DNA of 64,000 bases from Ferrimicrobium sp. (GTDB lineage: Bacteria; Actinomycetota; Acidimicrobiia; Acidimicrobiales; Acidimicrobiaceae), in contig NZ_DAHVNP010000031.1 of NCBI RefSeq assembly GCF_027319265.1, forward strand, positions 186,001 through 250,000. Reading direction: 5' to 3'. The translations under genes and the position numbers were made by a program. The notes under the pieces were generated by a model. The model had not been told where the DNA came from, did not search any database, and worked only from the letters and a program-made list of their open reading frames with translations. Shown piece after piece: positions 26,575-35,060 of the stretch (position 1 is the first letter of the stretch; each line of letters begins with the position of its first letter).

Positions 26575-26800
26575 GCCCATCCACCAAGTGAGGCTGGACA
26601 CTCAGCCCTTCCACGAGCGTCGTATTCAACTGGCGGCCATGATTGGCAATCGACAAGTGTAGCCTTTTTATCATCGGGCTAATCCACCCACTTGCGGGTC
26701 TCCCATTCAACAGCGATCTCGTCGGGAGACCAATCGCTCGGACGACTTCCGTCGTGTACAGGCCATTCAAACTCTTTAGCCAGAGCATTGTCATCGTGCG
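26575..26800 (-). mobile_element. Decayed IS3-family transposase fragment (C-terminal end)
   Basis: On the minus strand, fragments of the DDE transposase C-terminus occur in order but in shifting frames: DDNALA at 26778-26795, then KSLNGLYTTEVVR, then VEWETRKWVD at 26682-26711 (followed by TAG where WVDW is usual), RLHLSIAN, and PVEYDA at 26617-26634. In intact IS3 elements these form one stretch (DNALAES.NGLYK, then EWVDWYN.RRLH.S, then PAEYE). Several frameshifts and one stop make it inactive. No terminal inverted repeats or flanking duplications were identified. The rest of 26468-27243 holds no gene I can support. Confidence 0.6.
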
Positions 26801-27243
26801 CACCCGTCGTTATGAGTCCAAGGTCGGATGGCAGCGGCCAGCCATCATTCCCGAACCCACAGCGATCGTGCGATCGCCATCTGCCGCTCCATTGACCTCG
26901 TATCGCTCAGTGATCTGACGCGCGGGCCAGGGCCGAGACCGCGGCGTAGCTACGTTGCGAGCCCAATGCTCGGAGTCAGACAGGCTACCACCGAAGCGCA
27001 CTTCGGAGCAACGGGGTAGTTGAGGTGGTCCCTGCTATCAGGCGGTCCATCAAGCCCAGATCAATTCTGGTTCATGCTCCATGAGCGGACACTTGGTGCA
27101 CACCGGAAATCTTCTCAGGCAGGACTTTCTCTACGCAATCCATAGCCATCAGAGCCCTCTGTCGCCAGGTCATTAGTCCTGGAAGACGAAACCGCGCGCC
27201 AGTGGAACCACACTAACGCGACAATGGACTCCAGATCTAGGCT

Positions 27244-29319
27244 TTAGCTGCTGCAACGTAATGCCGTCAAAGGGATGTCTTTGAAGGTAGAGGTCTCGGA
27301 GCTGGAGTATGTGACAAAATAGAGACTGTGCTTTCCCGTGATCGCCCCACCCATATTCTTTGGAATGATGCTGGTAGGTATTGTGCACCACTGGTGCGCA
27401 TGAGGGGCGAGCAGGGCGCTCTTGGTGCCCTGTCCCAGACTTAAGAGATCCCCTGACCCCGGGAGGATGAGCGCAGTCGCACCCCAACTGGTTTGCTCAA
27501 GCGGAGAGACGCTTGAAGACTCCACTCCTGGTGGGGGCGGAACGCTACTCACCACCTGCCAATTGGCACCACCATCAGTGCTGCGACGCAGTGGGTAATA
27601 ACTGGAATCATCGAGCAGGTACTCCGCTCCATGAACTGAGAAAAGTTCGTTGAGTCCACAAGCATTCACCACGCTTGGCCAACCTGGTTCCTTGAAGCTC
27701 TTCCCCTGATCCCCCGAGACGAGGATCGCTTCTTGCGATCCGTTCATTGCGCAGTTCGTCAAGTTTGTAATGGGGGAGAAGCGAACGCAAGGTCCAGACC
27801 GCGGACAGCGCAATCCACCCTGTTGCCAGCTAGTTCCGTTCAGGGTACGTTCGGCGATCACGCCATGATGTGGAACGCTGAAGTAGGCGCGGATGCCGGA
27901 TTGTGTGGCTCGAAGGCCGGCGAAGCTCGTATCGCTGATTCCAGTAGGCGAGGGAATGATGGTCCACGTCGTGCCCTCATTGGTCGAGATGACGGGAAGA
28001 TAGGAGAAGGCGGGAGACTGGCTGGGGATATCGATAGCGTAGGAGGCCGCTATCACGGTTTCTCCGCTGGAGGTGCGCAAAGCTGCAAGACCAGCACAGG
28101 ACTCATTGCTCGCGACGGAGGTCGGCACTCCCTTGTTCTCCAAAAGCACAACAACACCCTTGGTGTCCACGGTACTGACCTTTCCATTGGACAGCATCCT
28201 GATCGCGTTCGCCTGACTTTGCGGGTTATAGCTACAGGTGAGCGCGACCCCGTTAGTTCCTCGTTCGGTAACAATTGGGGGATCAGCGCTCGTCTGGATA
28301 GCTGTAGGACCTTTGAGACTGATGGACTGGTACGTCAACGGGGTGATCATCCGCAACTTCACGGGGCTAAGGAGTAACGCGGTGCCGGTGCCAGACCGCG
28401 TGCGAGGCAGCTCATACACCCCTGCGCCAAGTGTCTTGCTGGGAAGTCGATCGACGATGTCAAACTGATCGACAAAGGGTTGGTTGTTGCCGATGATGGT
28501 GGTGAGTACCGAGGTGCCCTCCACCGGAATCATTTCGCCGGGGAGAACCTTGTCGGCCGGGAGGACGATCTGCGGCAGAACCGTCTTGACGGAGTGTGCG
28601 AAGGTGAGGGTCGTCGATCCCTCAGCGTGGCCCAGCCCACAGGCTTGCAATATCTTGAGACATTGAATCCCCACACGATAGTTACCAGCCTTCGGCGAAA
28701 CGACCCGCAGCGGATAGTGTTCAAGCCAAGGAGCGCCTGGCGTAACGAAGGAGGTTTGAAACTCGGTTGAGGAGAGCCAATGCACTGGAACGCCATCGTA
28801 GTGCAACCCATCCACACAACCATCGAAACATAGATTGGCATGGCCTGGCTCTGGGGAAAGTGGCGTGCTGACACGACCAGAAACAGTTACTGTCGCCCCA
28901 GGTTTAACTGATGGAGGCGATACCGTGAGATCTACCGCTGGCTCGCTATGACCGGAGGGCACCGTGAAGCCCCCTTTTTCCGCCGCCGTTCCTCGCGGCA
29001 TAGGGACTGCCTCGATACCGAGATAGTAAGTCCCCGAGGGGAGGTTGGGGATGCGGTAGCAGGACTTTGCAAGGCGCCCACTCATCGTCGCCGTCAGCGT
29101 ACCGAGAGTACATCCTGCTTGCGACGCGCTGGTGGGAACAGCAGTAGGCTCCCGCCCAGAACGTGTTGGAGTGGTCGTACTCGTCGATTGCTGACGCGCG
29201 GCGGAGTGCTGATGAGTCGTAGCCGCGTGCGGTGACGTCGTCGAACCACAAGCAGCGAGTACCAACCCAAGAGCGGTAAGTACGATCACCCACCGCCGTC
29301 CCTGCATCCACAAAGCCAA
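27244..29319 (-). CDS. Large lipoprotein with sialidase/BNR-like repeats
   Basis: 691 residues. TTG 29319 has AAGGGG nearby; ATG 29307 is an alternative start. The signal peptide ends with the lipobox VLAAC (Cys about 24), followed by a Ser/Thr/His-rich linker to about residue 65. A cysteine-containing region and an Ig-like stretch (VSPPSVKPGATVTVSGRVST) follow. The second half (about 340-690) has repeated strands of the type ISTNEGTTWTII, VSGDQGKSFKEPG and STDGGANWQVV, that is, BNR/Asp-box motifs of a beta-propeller. The protein is probably exposed on the cell surface. No catalytic sialidase residues were identified. Confidence 0.8.
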   Translation of the reverse strand: MALWMQGRRWVIVLTALGLVLAACGSTTSPHAATTHQHSAARQQSTSTTTPTRSGREPTAVPTSASQAGCTLGTLTATMSGRLAKSCYRIPNLPSGTYYLGIEAVPMPRGTAAEKGGFTVPSGHSEPAVDLTVSPPSVKPGATVTVSGRVSTPLSPEPGHANLCFDGCVDGLHYDGVPVHWLSSTEFQTSFVTPGAPWLEHYPLRVVSPKAGNYRVGIQCLKILQACGLGHAEGSTTLTFAHSVKTVLPQIVLPADKVLPGEMIPVEGTSVLTTIIGNNQPFVDQFDIVDRLPSKTLGAGVYELPRTRSGTGTALLLSPVKLRMITPLTYQSISLKGPTAIQTSADPPIVTERGTNGVALTCSYNPQSQANAIRMLSNGKVSTVDTKGVVVLLENKGVPTSVASNESCAGLAALRTSSGETVIAASYAIDIPSQSPAFSYLPVISTNEGTTWTIIPSPTGISDTSFAGLRATQSGIRAYFSVPHHGVIAERTLNGTSWQQGGLRCPRSGPCVRFSPITNLTNCAMNGSQEAILVSGDQGKSFKEPGWPSVVNACGLNELFSVHGAEYLLDDSSYYPLRRSTDGGANWQVVSSVPPPPGVESSSVSPLEQTSWGATALILPGSGDLLSLGQGTKSALLAPHAHQWCTIPTSIIPKNMGGAITGKHSLYFVTYSSSETSTFKDIPLTALRCSS

Positions 29320-29803
29320 GCCGACACCCCTTCCGCCAGTTGAGACTGATCAGAGTAACCCTAACAAAATACTGGTAAGTTCATCAGTTGGTTGTCGTGA
29401 TTACTCTCAGGATTCTCAGCTAGTGAGTCGTTCGCTATGATGGACAGTTTGACGGCTTCATGCGCGTGCTGTGATCCTCTGTGCTCTTATTCCGATGCGT
29501 TTGTGATTCGGTGGTCCTTTACAACGCCGGACCCTTTTCACGATCCATCGTCGATCCGCTTCCACAGTGCGCCGATCGATGACGATTGCATTATCGCCGT
29601 TGCTCGTGGCACACTCTGGCCTGTCTCAATCAATATGATCTTCTCGGGACGCCCTGTCCTGCTGATTTAGAGCTGAAGAGAGTCCGGAAGGCGGCTGATG
29701 TGAGTTCATCATCGTAGTACCTTCGCCCGCCATCGCACGCTTGTGGTGAGTCAAGGTCCAGCAACTCGGGAGGAAAGCAGAGTCTGTTTGTCAGGGAGCT
29801 TCA
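29320..29803. other. Gene-poor stretch upstream of small ORF
   Basis: About 480 bases. The minus-strand promoter of the large lipoprotein must lie near 29330-29400, which is A+T-rich, but no hexamer pair is convincing. A plus-strand frame at 29437-29670 has no ribosome site and unlikely composition. Confidence 0.35.
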
Positions 29804-29941
29804 GTGGTAACTGCAACGGGTATTGTGAAGCAAGACAGATGGGTTCTTTGGATCATGGAACCGGCCAAAGAAGTAACTGATTCACTGAAATCATTCAAAA
29901 CACATCTCGAACCACCTGACACGTGTCGTGATGATGATTAA
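29804..29941 (+). CDS. Possible small protein, 45 residues
   Basis: GTG 29804 lies five bases after AGGGAG. The product is 45 residues (MVTATGIVKQDRWVLWIMEP at its start; acidic end CRDDD). It is soluble with a tryptophan-rich core and has no known relative. It lies 59 bases before the DUF4232-like gene on the same strand. Evidence is only the ribosome site and the open frame. Confidence 0.3.
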   Translation: MVTATGIVKQDRWVLWIMEPAKEVTDSLKSFKTHLEPPDTCRDDD

Positions 29942-30000
29942 GATGTCGGTGTTAGCGGGGTCATTATCAATGATAACTCACAACCCCGACGTGGGAGGGC

Positions 30001-30834
30001 GTGACGCGCATAACGCACAAGAAACTCATCATGGTAGTTGCGTCTCTTGCCTTGATCTTTGCTGCAACCGGGAGCTTCACATTGACGAGGAGATCTGCAC
30101 CGCACCTTGTTCCACTCAAGTCAATACCGACCTCCAAGAACACGGGGGGTCCACCGTGGGAGCCATCGCAGCGTGGAGGCGCGACCAGAAGTGCGATGGT
30201 AAGCTCTCCACTTTGTACGTCGAGCCAGCTTGAGACGCAGTACTGGACAAGTTTGCCGGGATTTGACAACCAGATGAGTGGCTTCAATCTCATCAATAGG
30301 TCAGGGCAGGCATGTTCGCTGCCGGTGTATCCTTCGTCTCTGAATCTGGCAAATGCGGACGGCACCCCAGCGACGATGCCGCTGCTACCCGGTCCGGCGG
30401 GGACAAAGGGATCGAGCGACTTCTTGGCCTATGGGTCCTCTTTAGCTCCCGCGACATCGTCATTTGGGATCCCTCTCAGCCCTGCTCCCATCACCCTCGC
30501 ACCAGGTGGTACGGCAGTAGACATCCTTTTCGGTACCGTCGGTGTCAATCAGCAACCAGGAGATCCCGCTTGTATTTCTACACCCGTCGGAGGTAGCATC
30601 GCCGTCTCACTGGGAAATGGGTCCCCGGTACAGGTTCACATGCCTGCTAAAGCAGGGACGTCAAAGCCGCTAATTGATCCAACTGGAGCTCCCTTTTCGT
30701 CATGCACTGCAATGGCGTTCTCCCCGTTCCTCACCTGGAGTGAGGCGAGTAATCTCGTCGGTGCTCCATATACCCGCACTAGTCAAGGAGATCTCCCGCT
30801 CAAGTACACCGCGGCCTTTATTAACGCGCCGTAG
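30001..30834 (+). CDS. Secreted or membrane-anchored DUF4232-like protein
   Basis: 277 residues from GTG 30001. An N-terminal hydrophobic segment (about 9-27) acts as signal anchor. A Pro/Ser-rich linker leads to a domain starting near residue 70 (SSPLCTSSQLETQYW) with FNLINRSGQACSLPVYPSSL, the N-G/S-x-C pattern of DUF4232-like proteins. Conserved-looking cysteines occur at CTSS, ACSL, ACIS and SCTA and could form disulfides outside the cell. GGGAGGG lies immediately before the start. It is the second DUF4232-type protein in the window. Confidence 0.7.
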   Translation: MTRITHKKLIMVVASLALIFAATGSFTLTRRSAPHLVPLKSIPTSKNTGGPPWEPSQRGGATRSAMVSSPLCTSSQLETQYWTSLPGFDNQMSGFNLINRSGQACSLPVYPSSLNLANADGTPATMPLLPGPAGTKGSSDFLAYGSSLAPATSSFGIPLSPAPITLAPGGTAVDILFGTVGVNQQPGDPACISTPVGGSIAVSLGNGSPVQVHMPAKAGTSKPLIDPTGAPFSSCTAMAFSPFLTWSEASNLVGAPYTRTSQGDLPLKYTAAFINAP

Positions 30835-30910
30835 GTGCCCCATATACCATCCGGACCCCAGGTTTCTACAGTGTGGTTCAGCGGCAAGAGATCAATGAAA
30901 GTAGGCTCCA

Positions 30911-31792
30911 GTGATTGAACGATTTCCCCGACGGATAGGCGGGACAGTAGCTCTCTTAGTGTCGGCCGTTACGATGGTCATCGCGCTTACCGGCACTGTG
31001 GCGTATGCTGGTGATATGCCAACAGGATATTGGTATGGCTCAGACGGCTCCGGGCCACCCCCTCAGGGGACGGGAGTCGAGTACACGATGCCGAACTGTG
31101 GTGGGGCGTATGGCTCGTATATAGGCCAGCTCAACCAAGTGAGTAGCGCTTTCAACGTTGCTTCAGATTAGAATGCGGCTAATACGAATTAGATATCAGG
31201 ACACGGCGTCGGAAGCCAGAACTCTTATTTTATTGCACAACCTCAGTCAGGTCCTTCATACAACGGTACGGCTACTGAAGCAACATTCTGGGGTGAGTCT
31301 CAAGGTAATGCTGCGGTAGAAAACTGGGGTTCATTTTATGGTCAAAGTGGAATCAACTTACCGTCCAACCCGATAATTTATGCAGATCTTGAGAACTCGC
31401 AGTACACCTGGAATTCGGAGGCTACTTCACTAAATCGAGACGTCTTCAACGGATTCTGGAACGAGGTGCATCAGAAGCTCATCTCCATCAAGGGTACTCA
31501 ACGGGAAATCTATGCTGGTGTGTATTCTTCCCCTTACTTCTGGTCTACCTTCATGTCGGGCAGTCTTGGAGCGACATATGAGTGGACTGCGGAGACAACC
31601 TATGGATCATACTCTTCAGGCAATTGTGCGTGTGGCTGGGGTTCACCCCTTGGCTATACGGCGGACTTCTTCGCAGGTTGCAGCCAGAGTTATCCATGTG
31701 CTGTGGCGTGGCAGTGGATTTCGGGATCAGCTGACTATGACCAAGTCTATGGTTCTCAAATCGTAAGCGGCGAAAGCGATACTTGTAACTAG
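30911..31792 (+). pseudogene. Secreted GH25-like (DUF1906-type) protein interrupted by two in-frame TAG codons
   Basis: From GTG 30911 one phase stays open to the TAG at 31790-31792 except for TAG at 31169-31171 and TAG at 31190-31192. The joined product of 293 codons has a signal peptide (about 1-33) and a glycoside-hydrolase-like domain: ATFWGESQGNAA, NPIIYADLENSQYTW, REIYAGVYSSPYFWSTF, and near the end CAVAWQWISGSADYDQVYGS. The acidic pair in YADLEN and the late AWQW are typical of GH25-like barrels that act on cell wall. There is no frameshift in 200 codons after the stops, and flanking residues (SD-x-NAANTN-x-ISG) fit Gln at both ambers. It is either recently inactivated or read through. 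Confidence 0.65.
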
Positions 31793-32208
31793 TTCGACAT
31801 GGGTAGGTTCATAGGACCTGCTATCCTGGCGAAATGAGGTGCTGCCTCGTTAGTGCGAGCTGCTGGCGGCGATGAACAGGTCGAGCATGCCTCAGATGGC
31901 GGAAGTTGAGCACTGGGTTTTAATTGAGACGTGCTCGCACAGTTCCCTGACTAGGTGCGCGATGCGCGGCGAAGACCTGGACTGCCTAGGCTGGGTGGAT
32001 GGCTTGTGACGCAATATGTCGACTGGATGGTGGTGTTGTCCGAGTAGGACGCAGTTCGTGCTTGATGCTCAACAGGGAAGCCGGAAGGGAACCGTGAACT
32101 GTGCTGTATTAAAGCGGAACGGTAACTGGCCCAAGTTGCAAAATAGTGAGGTTCTGGTGCTTCACGCTGCCTTATAGATTTGTTTGTAGTCTCACCATGG
32201 AGGTCAGT
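31793..32208. other. Intergenic stretch before leader peptide
   Basis: About 415 bases with no supported gene. Around 32160-32200 the sequence is A+T-rich (CTTATAGATTTGTTTGTAGT) and could hold the promoter for the downstream leader and propeller gene. Confidence 0.35.
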
Positions 32209-32259
32209 ATGGAGCATGTTTTGGTCAGAATTATGGTTGTGGAGGTCTCCTGGGGATGA
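32209..32259 (+). CDS. Possible leader peptide overlapping the next gene start
   Basis: GGAGG lies five bases before ATG 32209. The 16-codon frame (MEHVLVRIMVVEVSWG) ends in TGA at 32257-32259, which overlaps the ATG at 32256 as ATGATG. An in-frame ATG at 32197 would add four residues. The arrangement suggests termination-reinitiation coupling to the gene at 32256. Confidence 0.4.
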   Translation: MEHVLVRIMVVEVSWG

Positions 32260-33248
32260 TGAGAAAGGCTAAAGTGTCGGTAATATCAGCTGCTGTACTA
32301 GTAGTTGTTCTCGTCATGGGAGTAGTTATCTTCGGTAGGATCAATGCTCACACGACCAGACCTGGCGCAACAGCCCCGAATGCCGCAGGTGGTGGATTAC
32401 TGGTCGGGGTTGGACCATCACTAGGTGGAATATCTATCTACAGTCCCCAATCAGGGCGACCGCTAAAGAAACTTACCGCACCCCCGTTTGGACATTTCCC
32501 TTTTCTCAGCCCCAACGGAAGTTCAGTATACTTCACCACTTCAACACCAGGTAACGAGACCTGCGAATCTGACATTGAGAAAAAGCTGATCGATGGCAAG
32601 AGCCATCCGATTGTCCAGGGCCAACTGATCAACATCAACTCTTTTACCATGACCCGGAACCGACACTGGGCACTCTGGCTCTCTTCAAGCGTGGGTTGTG
32701 ACGGCAGACCTCCGTATGCGCTGCACAAGATGAATGTGAAGACCGGCCAGACGCAAGTGAAGAACTACCATACTTTCGTCGAATCCATGGCCGTAACGGC
32801 CAACGGATCGGAACTTGCGCTCCAACAGGGTGCGATAGCAGTCCCTTTGAGTCAATCACGTGAGAAGATCTACCTCTATGAATGGGCGAGCGCCACACCG
32901 GAGGCGAGTCCAGCGAACGTCTTGCCGTGTCCCAAGGGCGACTCAGAATGCGCTCAGACATCACCTGCCTTTACCCAGAATGGCGAGCTCTTCTATATCG
33001 CATCTATCGGACCCCATGACGCAAACTGTTTTTATGGTGGATGTGCAACACAGAGGTTCATACTCGTGCGTATGCATCAGCACAAGGCGATCCAGGTCGC
33101 CTCTGTCGTCGCTCCGAGTCTCCAGACCTATCTGGCCGTCTCACCATCCGGCAACGAAGCAGTGTTGAGCATTGGTAGGCGGTCATACTTTTGGAAGGCA
33201 GGTCATGGGCTGGTTCACATAGCGACGCTGTACGAGGAGTCATGGTAG
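32256..33248 (+). CDS. Membrane-anchored beta-propeller-like protein
   Basis: 330 residues. An N-terminal membrane helix (about 8-29) is followed by an extracytoplasmic domain with repeated propeller-like blades: GGISIYSPQSGRPLKKL, FPFLSPNGSSVYFTT, SMAVTANGSELALQQ and YLAVSPSGNEAVLSIG, similar to TolB/WD40-like repeats. Several paired cysteines are present. ATG 32256 or 32259 may be used; GGAGG is ten bases upstream. No enzymatic motif is visible. It lies in the accessory block of secreted proteins. Confidence 0.7.
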   Translation: MMRKAKVSVISAAVLVVVLVMGVVIFGRINAHTTRPGATAPNAAGGGLLVGVGPSLGGISIYSPQSGRPLKKLTAPPFGHFPFLSPNGSSVYFTTSTPGNETCESDIEKKLIDGKSHPIVQGQLININSFTMTRNRHWALWLSSSVGCDGRPPYALHKMNVKTGQTQVKNYHTFVESMAVTANGSELALQQGAIAVPLSQSREKIYLYEWASATPEASPANVLPCPKGDSECAQTSPAFTQNGELFYIASIGPHDANCFYGGCATQRFILVRMHQHKAIQVASVVAPSLQTYLAVSPSGNEAVLSIGRRSYFWKAGHGLVHIATLYEESW

Positions 33249-33532
33249 CAACGTGAGCAAGCAGTTCATTCTGGTGGTGACAGTTAACGGAGGCAGAACA
33301 GTGGCACCTTGTGATCAGAGCGTCAACTGCCTTTACCAGATACCACCCCGACACCTCTGACTCGACCTGTTCGAAGGTGGATTATTGACACGAGGGCGTT
33401 GGGAATGAGGTCTGTTGTTAGATTGCAGGCGAGATGTCAAGACCCTCCGCGAGCATATATCCGGCTCACCACACGTCCTACTTGACATAATATCCATTCT
33501 CGGCGCATTCTAGACCTTCTTAGATCCCTTCA

Positions 33533-34234
33533 TTGCTGTCCTGTTGTCAAGTATCCTTCGAGATTGTCACGTCCCAGCAGCTACTCCGACACATCACACA
33601 AGGACTGTCCTCCAGTCAGTCAACGGTGCAGATAAGCGCACGCCTCCGGGGCGTGGGGCAATACCAGTTGAAGCCCGTTACCGATAGGCAGAACGATCTT
33701 CGAATGGGAGACGATCCACAACCGGGTGAAGTAAGGGAATTTCTGTTCGATCACGGAAATGGGACCATTACCATCGAACGCACCGAGTGGTATCAGCGAG
33801 TGCTGTCAGCGACACGAAGCGAGGAGTATCGATTCCTAGAACTTGCGCTTCCCCGTTCAGATCGTGAACTGGCCCAAGAATGGGATAAGGCCGTCTATCA
33901 CTTACAGAACGCAGAGGGCTCCTATGCCAGCGGGGATGACGCGGCGACCTTCAGTCACCTGCGAGGTGCCCTTGACGCGCTACCTGGTGCGAAGCAAGCA
34001 ATTTGCGACAGTATCGCGGATGTCGGAAAGAGAAGGGCGGTAGATGATCTCCTTAAGCAACTTGGAAGTTACCTCCATCTAGGCCGACACGTTTCTGAGT
34101 CCGGCCCTGCTATAGGCTCATTCCCAGTCGATCATCTTGACGCTGCCTTCGCGATTGATCTTATGCGAACAACTCTTTCGCATTTATCACTCATGCTCTC
34201 CGCCGAAGCTGAACGAGCCAGACGGAACGCCTGA
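33533..34234 (+). CDS. Hypothetical protein with helical C-terminal domain
   Basis: Up to 233 residues from TTG 33533; GTG 33626 and ATG 33704 are possible later starts, and none has a good ribosome site. The C-terminal half (about residues 110-230) is alpha-helical with EWDKAVYHLQNAEGSYASGD, then HLRGALDALPGAKQAI, then KQLGSYLHLGRHV, reminiscent of HEPN-like or TPR-like helical bundles. No catalytic RxxxxH-type motif was confirmed. The N-terminus may be missing. No operon partner; 284 bases without a supported gene precede it. Confidence 0.5.
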   Translation: MLSCCQVSFEIVTSQQLLRHITQGLSSSQSTVQISARLRGVGQYQLKPVTDRQNDLRMGDDPQPGEVREFLFDHGNGTITIERTEWYQRVLSATRSEEYRFLELALPRSDRELAQEWDKAVYHLQNAEGSYASGDDAATFSHLRGALDALPGAKQAICDSIADVGKRRAVDDLLKQLGSYLHLGRHVSESGPAIGSFPVDHLDAAFAIDLMRTTLSHLSLMLSAEAERARRNA

Positions 34235-35060
34235 TTATGGAAAGCGCAAGCTCCAAGCTGAACGCTCAGCGTGAGTTGGTAACTTTGCCTGAACACGGCG
34301 CGAGCTTTGCGACTTCGCAATGACGGACACTGGTCTGATGATCAGAACGCGAAGATGGTCGGATCAAAGTTGTGTAGCCAAGTCCTCAGACGTGGATGCC
34401 AGCGCTCCAACAAGGCTGTCAGAAAACAGTTGCTCACTGCGGGCACCGAAGGGCTTCCGGCAGGAAGACACGTATTCCCGTTAGTCCTGCCCGAAATGGC
34501 CAGAATGAACGATAATATGCACGATTATTGTTCTCATAGCGCCAACTATAATGAGAATTCGCTTCCAGAGATCTCACTGGAGATGGCATTATCCCTAGTA
34601 GGAACGTTGTGAAAGTGCCAACTGTATTGAGACTGGACATTTGTCCTGCACGATTGCGCACCTAATGGTTGGTAACGTGCCCGAGGTCGACCCGGCGGGA
34701 CCGGCCTCAACGGCGGAGGTCCTCAGCCGAGTACGAGATGCCTGTTGGTAGCAGCAGCCGGATTCCTTGGCCACTGCTGGTGATCGTCGGTTGTGGATCC
34801 TAGGCCTCTTGGGATGACGCTTGCAGACGGTTGACCGAACTGGCTCCACTCCAGTCAACCACCTCCGGAACGATCAACAACTTACCGACTTCCAGGCGAC
34901 TTTGGACCAGAATCACCGCTTACTTCCGAAGATCCCATCAGGAAGCAAGGGAGGGGTGATTGCAGAGTCGGATTATCCCTCAACCTTGACGGAGAAGCTG
35001 CTCTTTAGGACTTGCGCTACGATGAAAGATGCGAGGATACACTAGCGTGTCGCAACACAG
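34235..35060. other. Gene-poor stretch with a hairpin pair
   Basis: About 825 bases without a supported gene. Short frames on both strands have no recognisable products. Two adjacent inverted repeats lie at 34507-34533 (ten-base arms, seven-base loop, one G-U pair) and about 34531-34554 (TTCTCAT/ATGAGAA). They could be the trace of a mobile element end or a terminator. Confidence 0.4.

Noticed and set aside
27733-28377. 214-residue plus-strand frame inside the large lipoprotein gene
   Set aside because: Gly/Arg-rich shadow of the opposite strand; the lipoprotein has signal peptide and propeller motifs.
25616-34234. TAG reassigned to a sense codon throughout the genome
   Set aside because: Many intact genes end in TAG at the expected family length, for example ccdA (1334), the DUF58 gene (15938) and the DUF151 gene (1977), so TAG works as a stop; only local readthrough or mutation remains possible.
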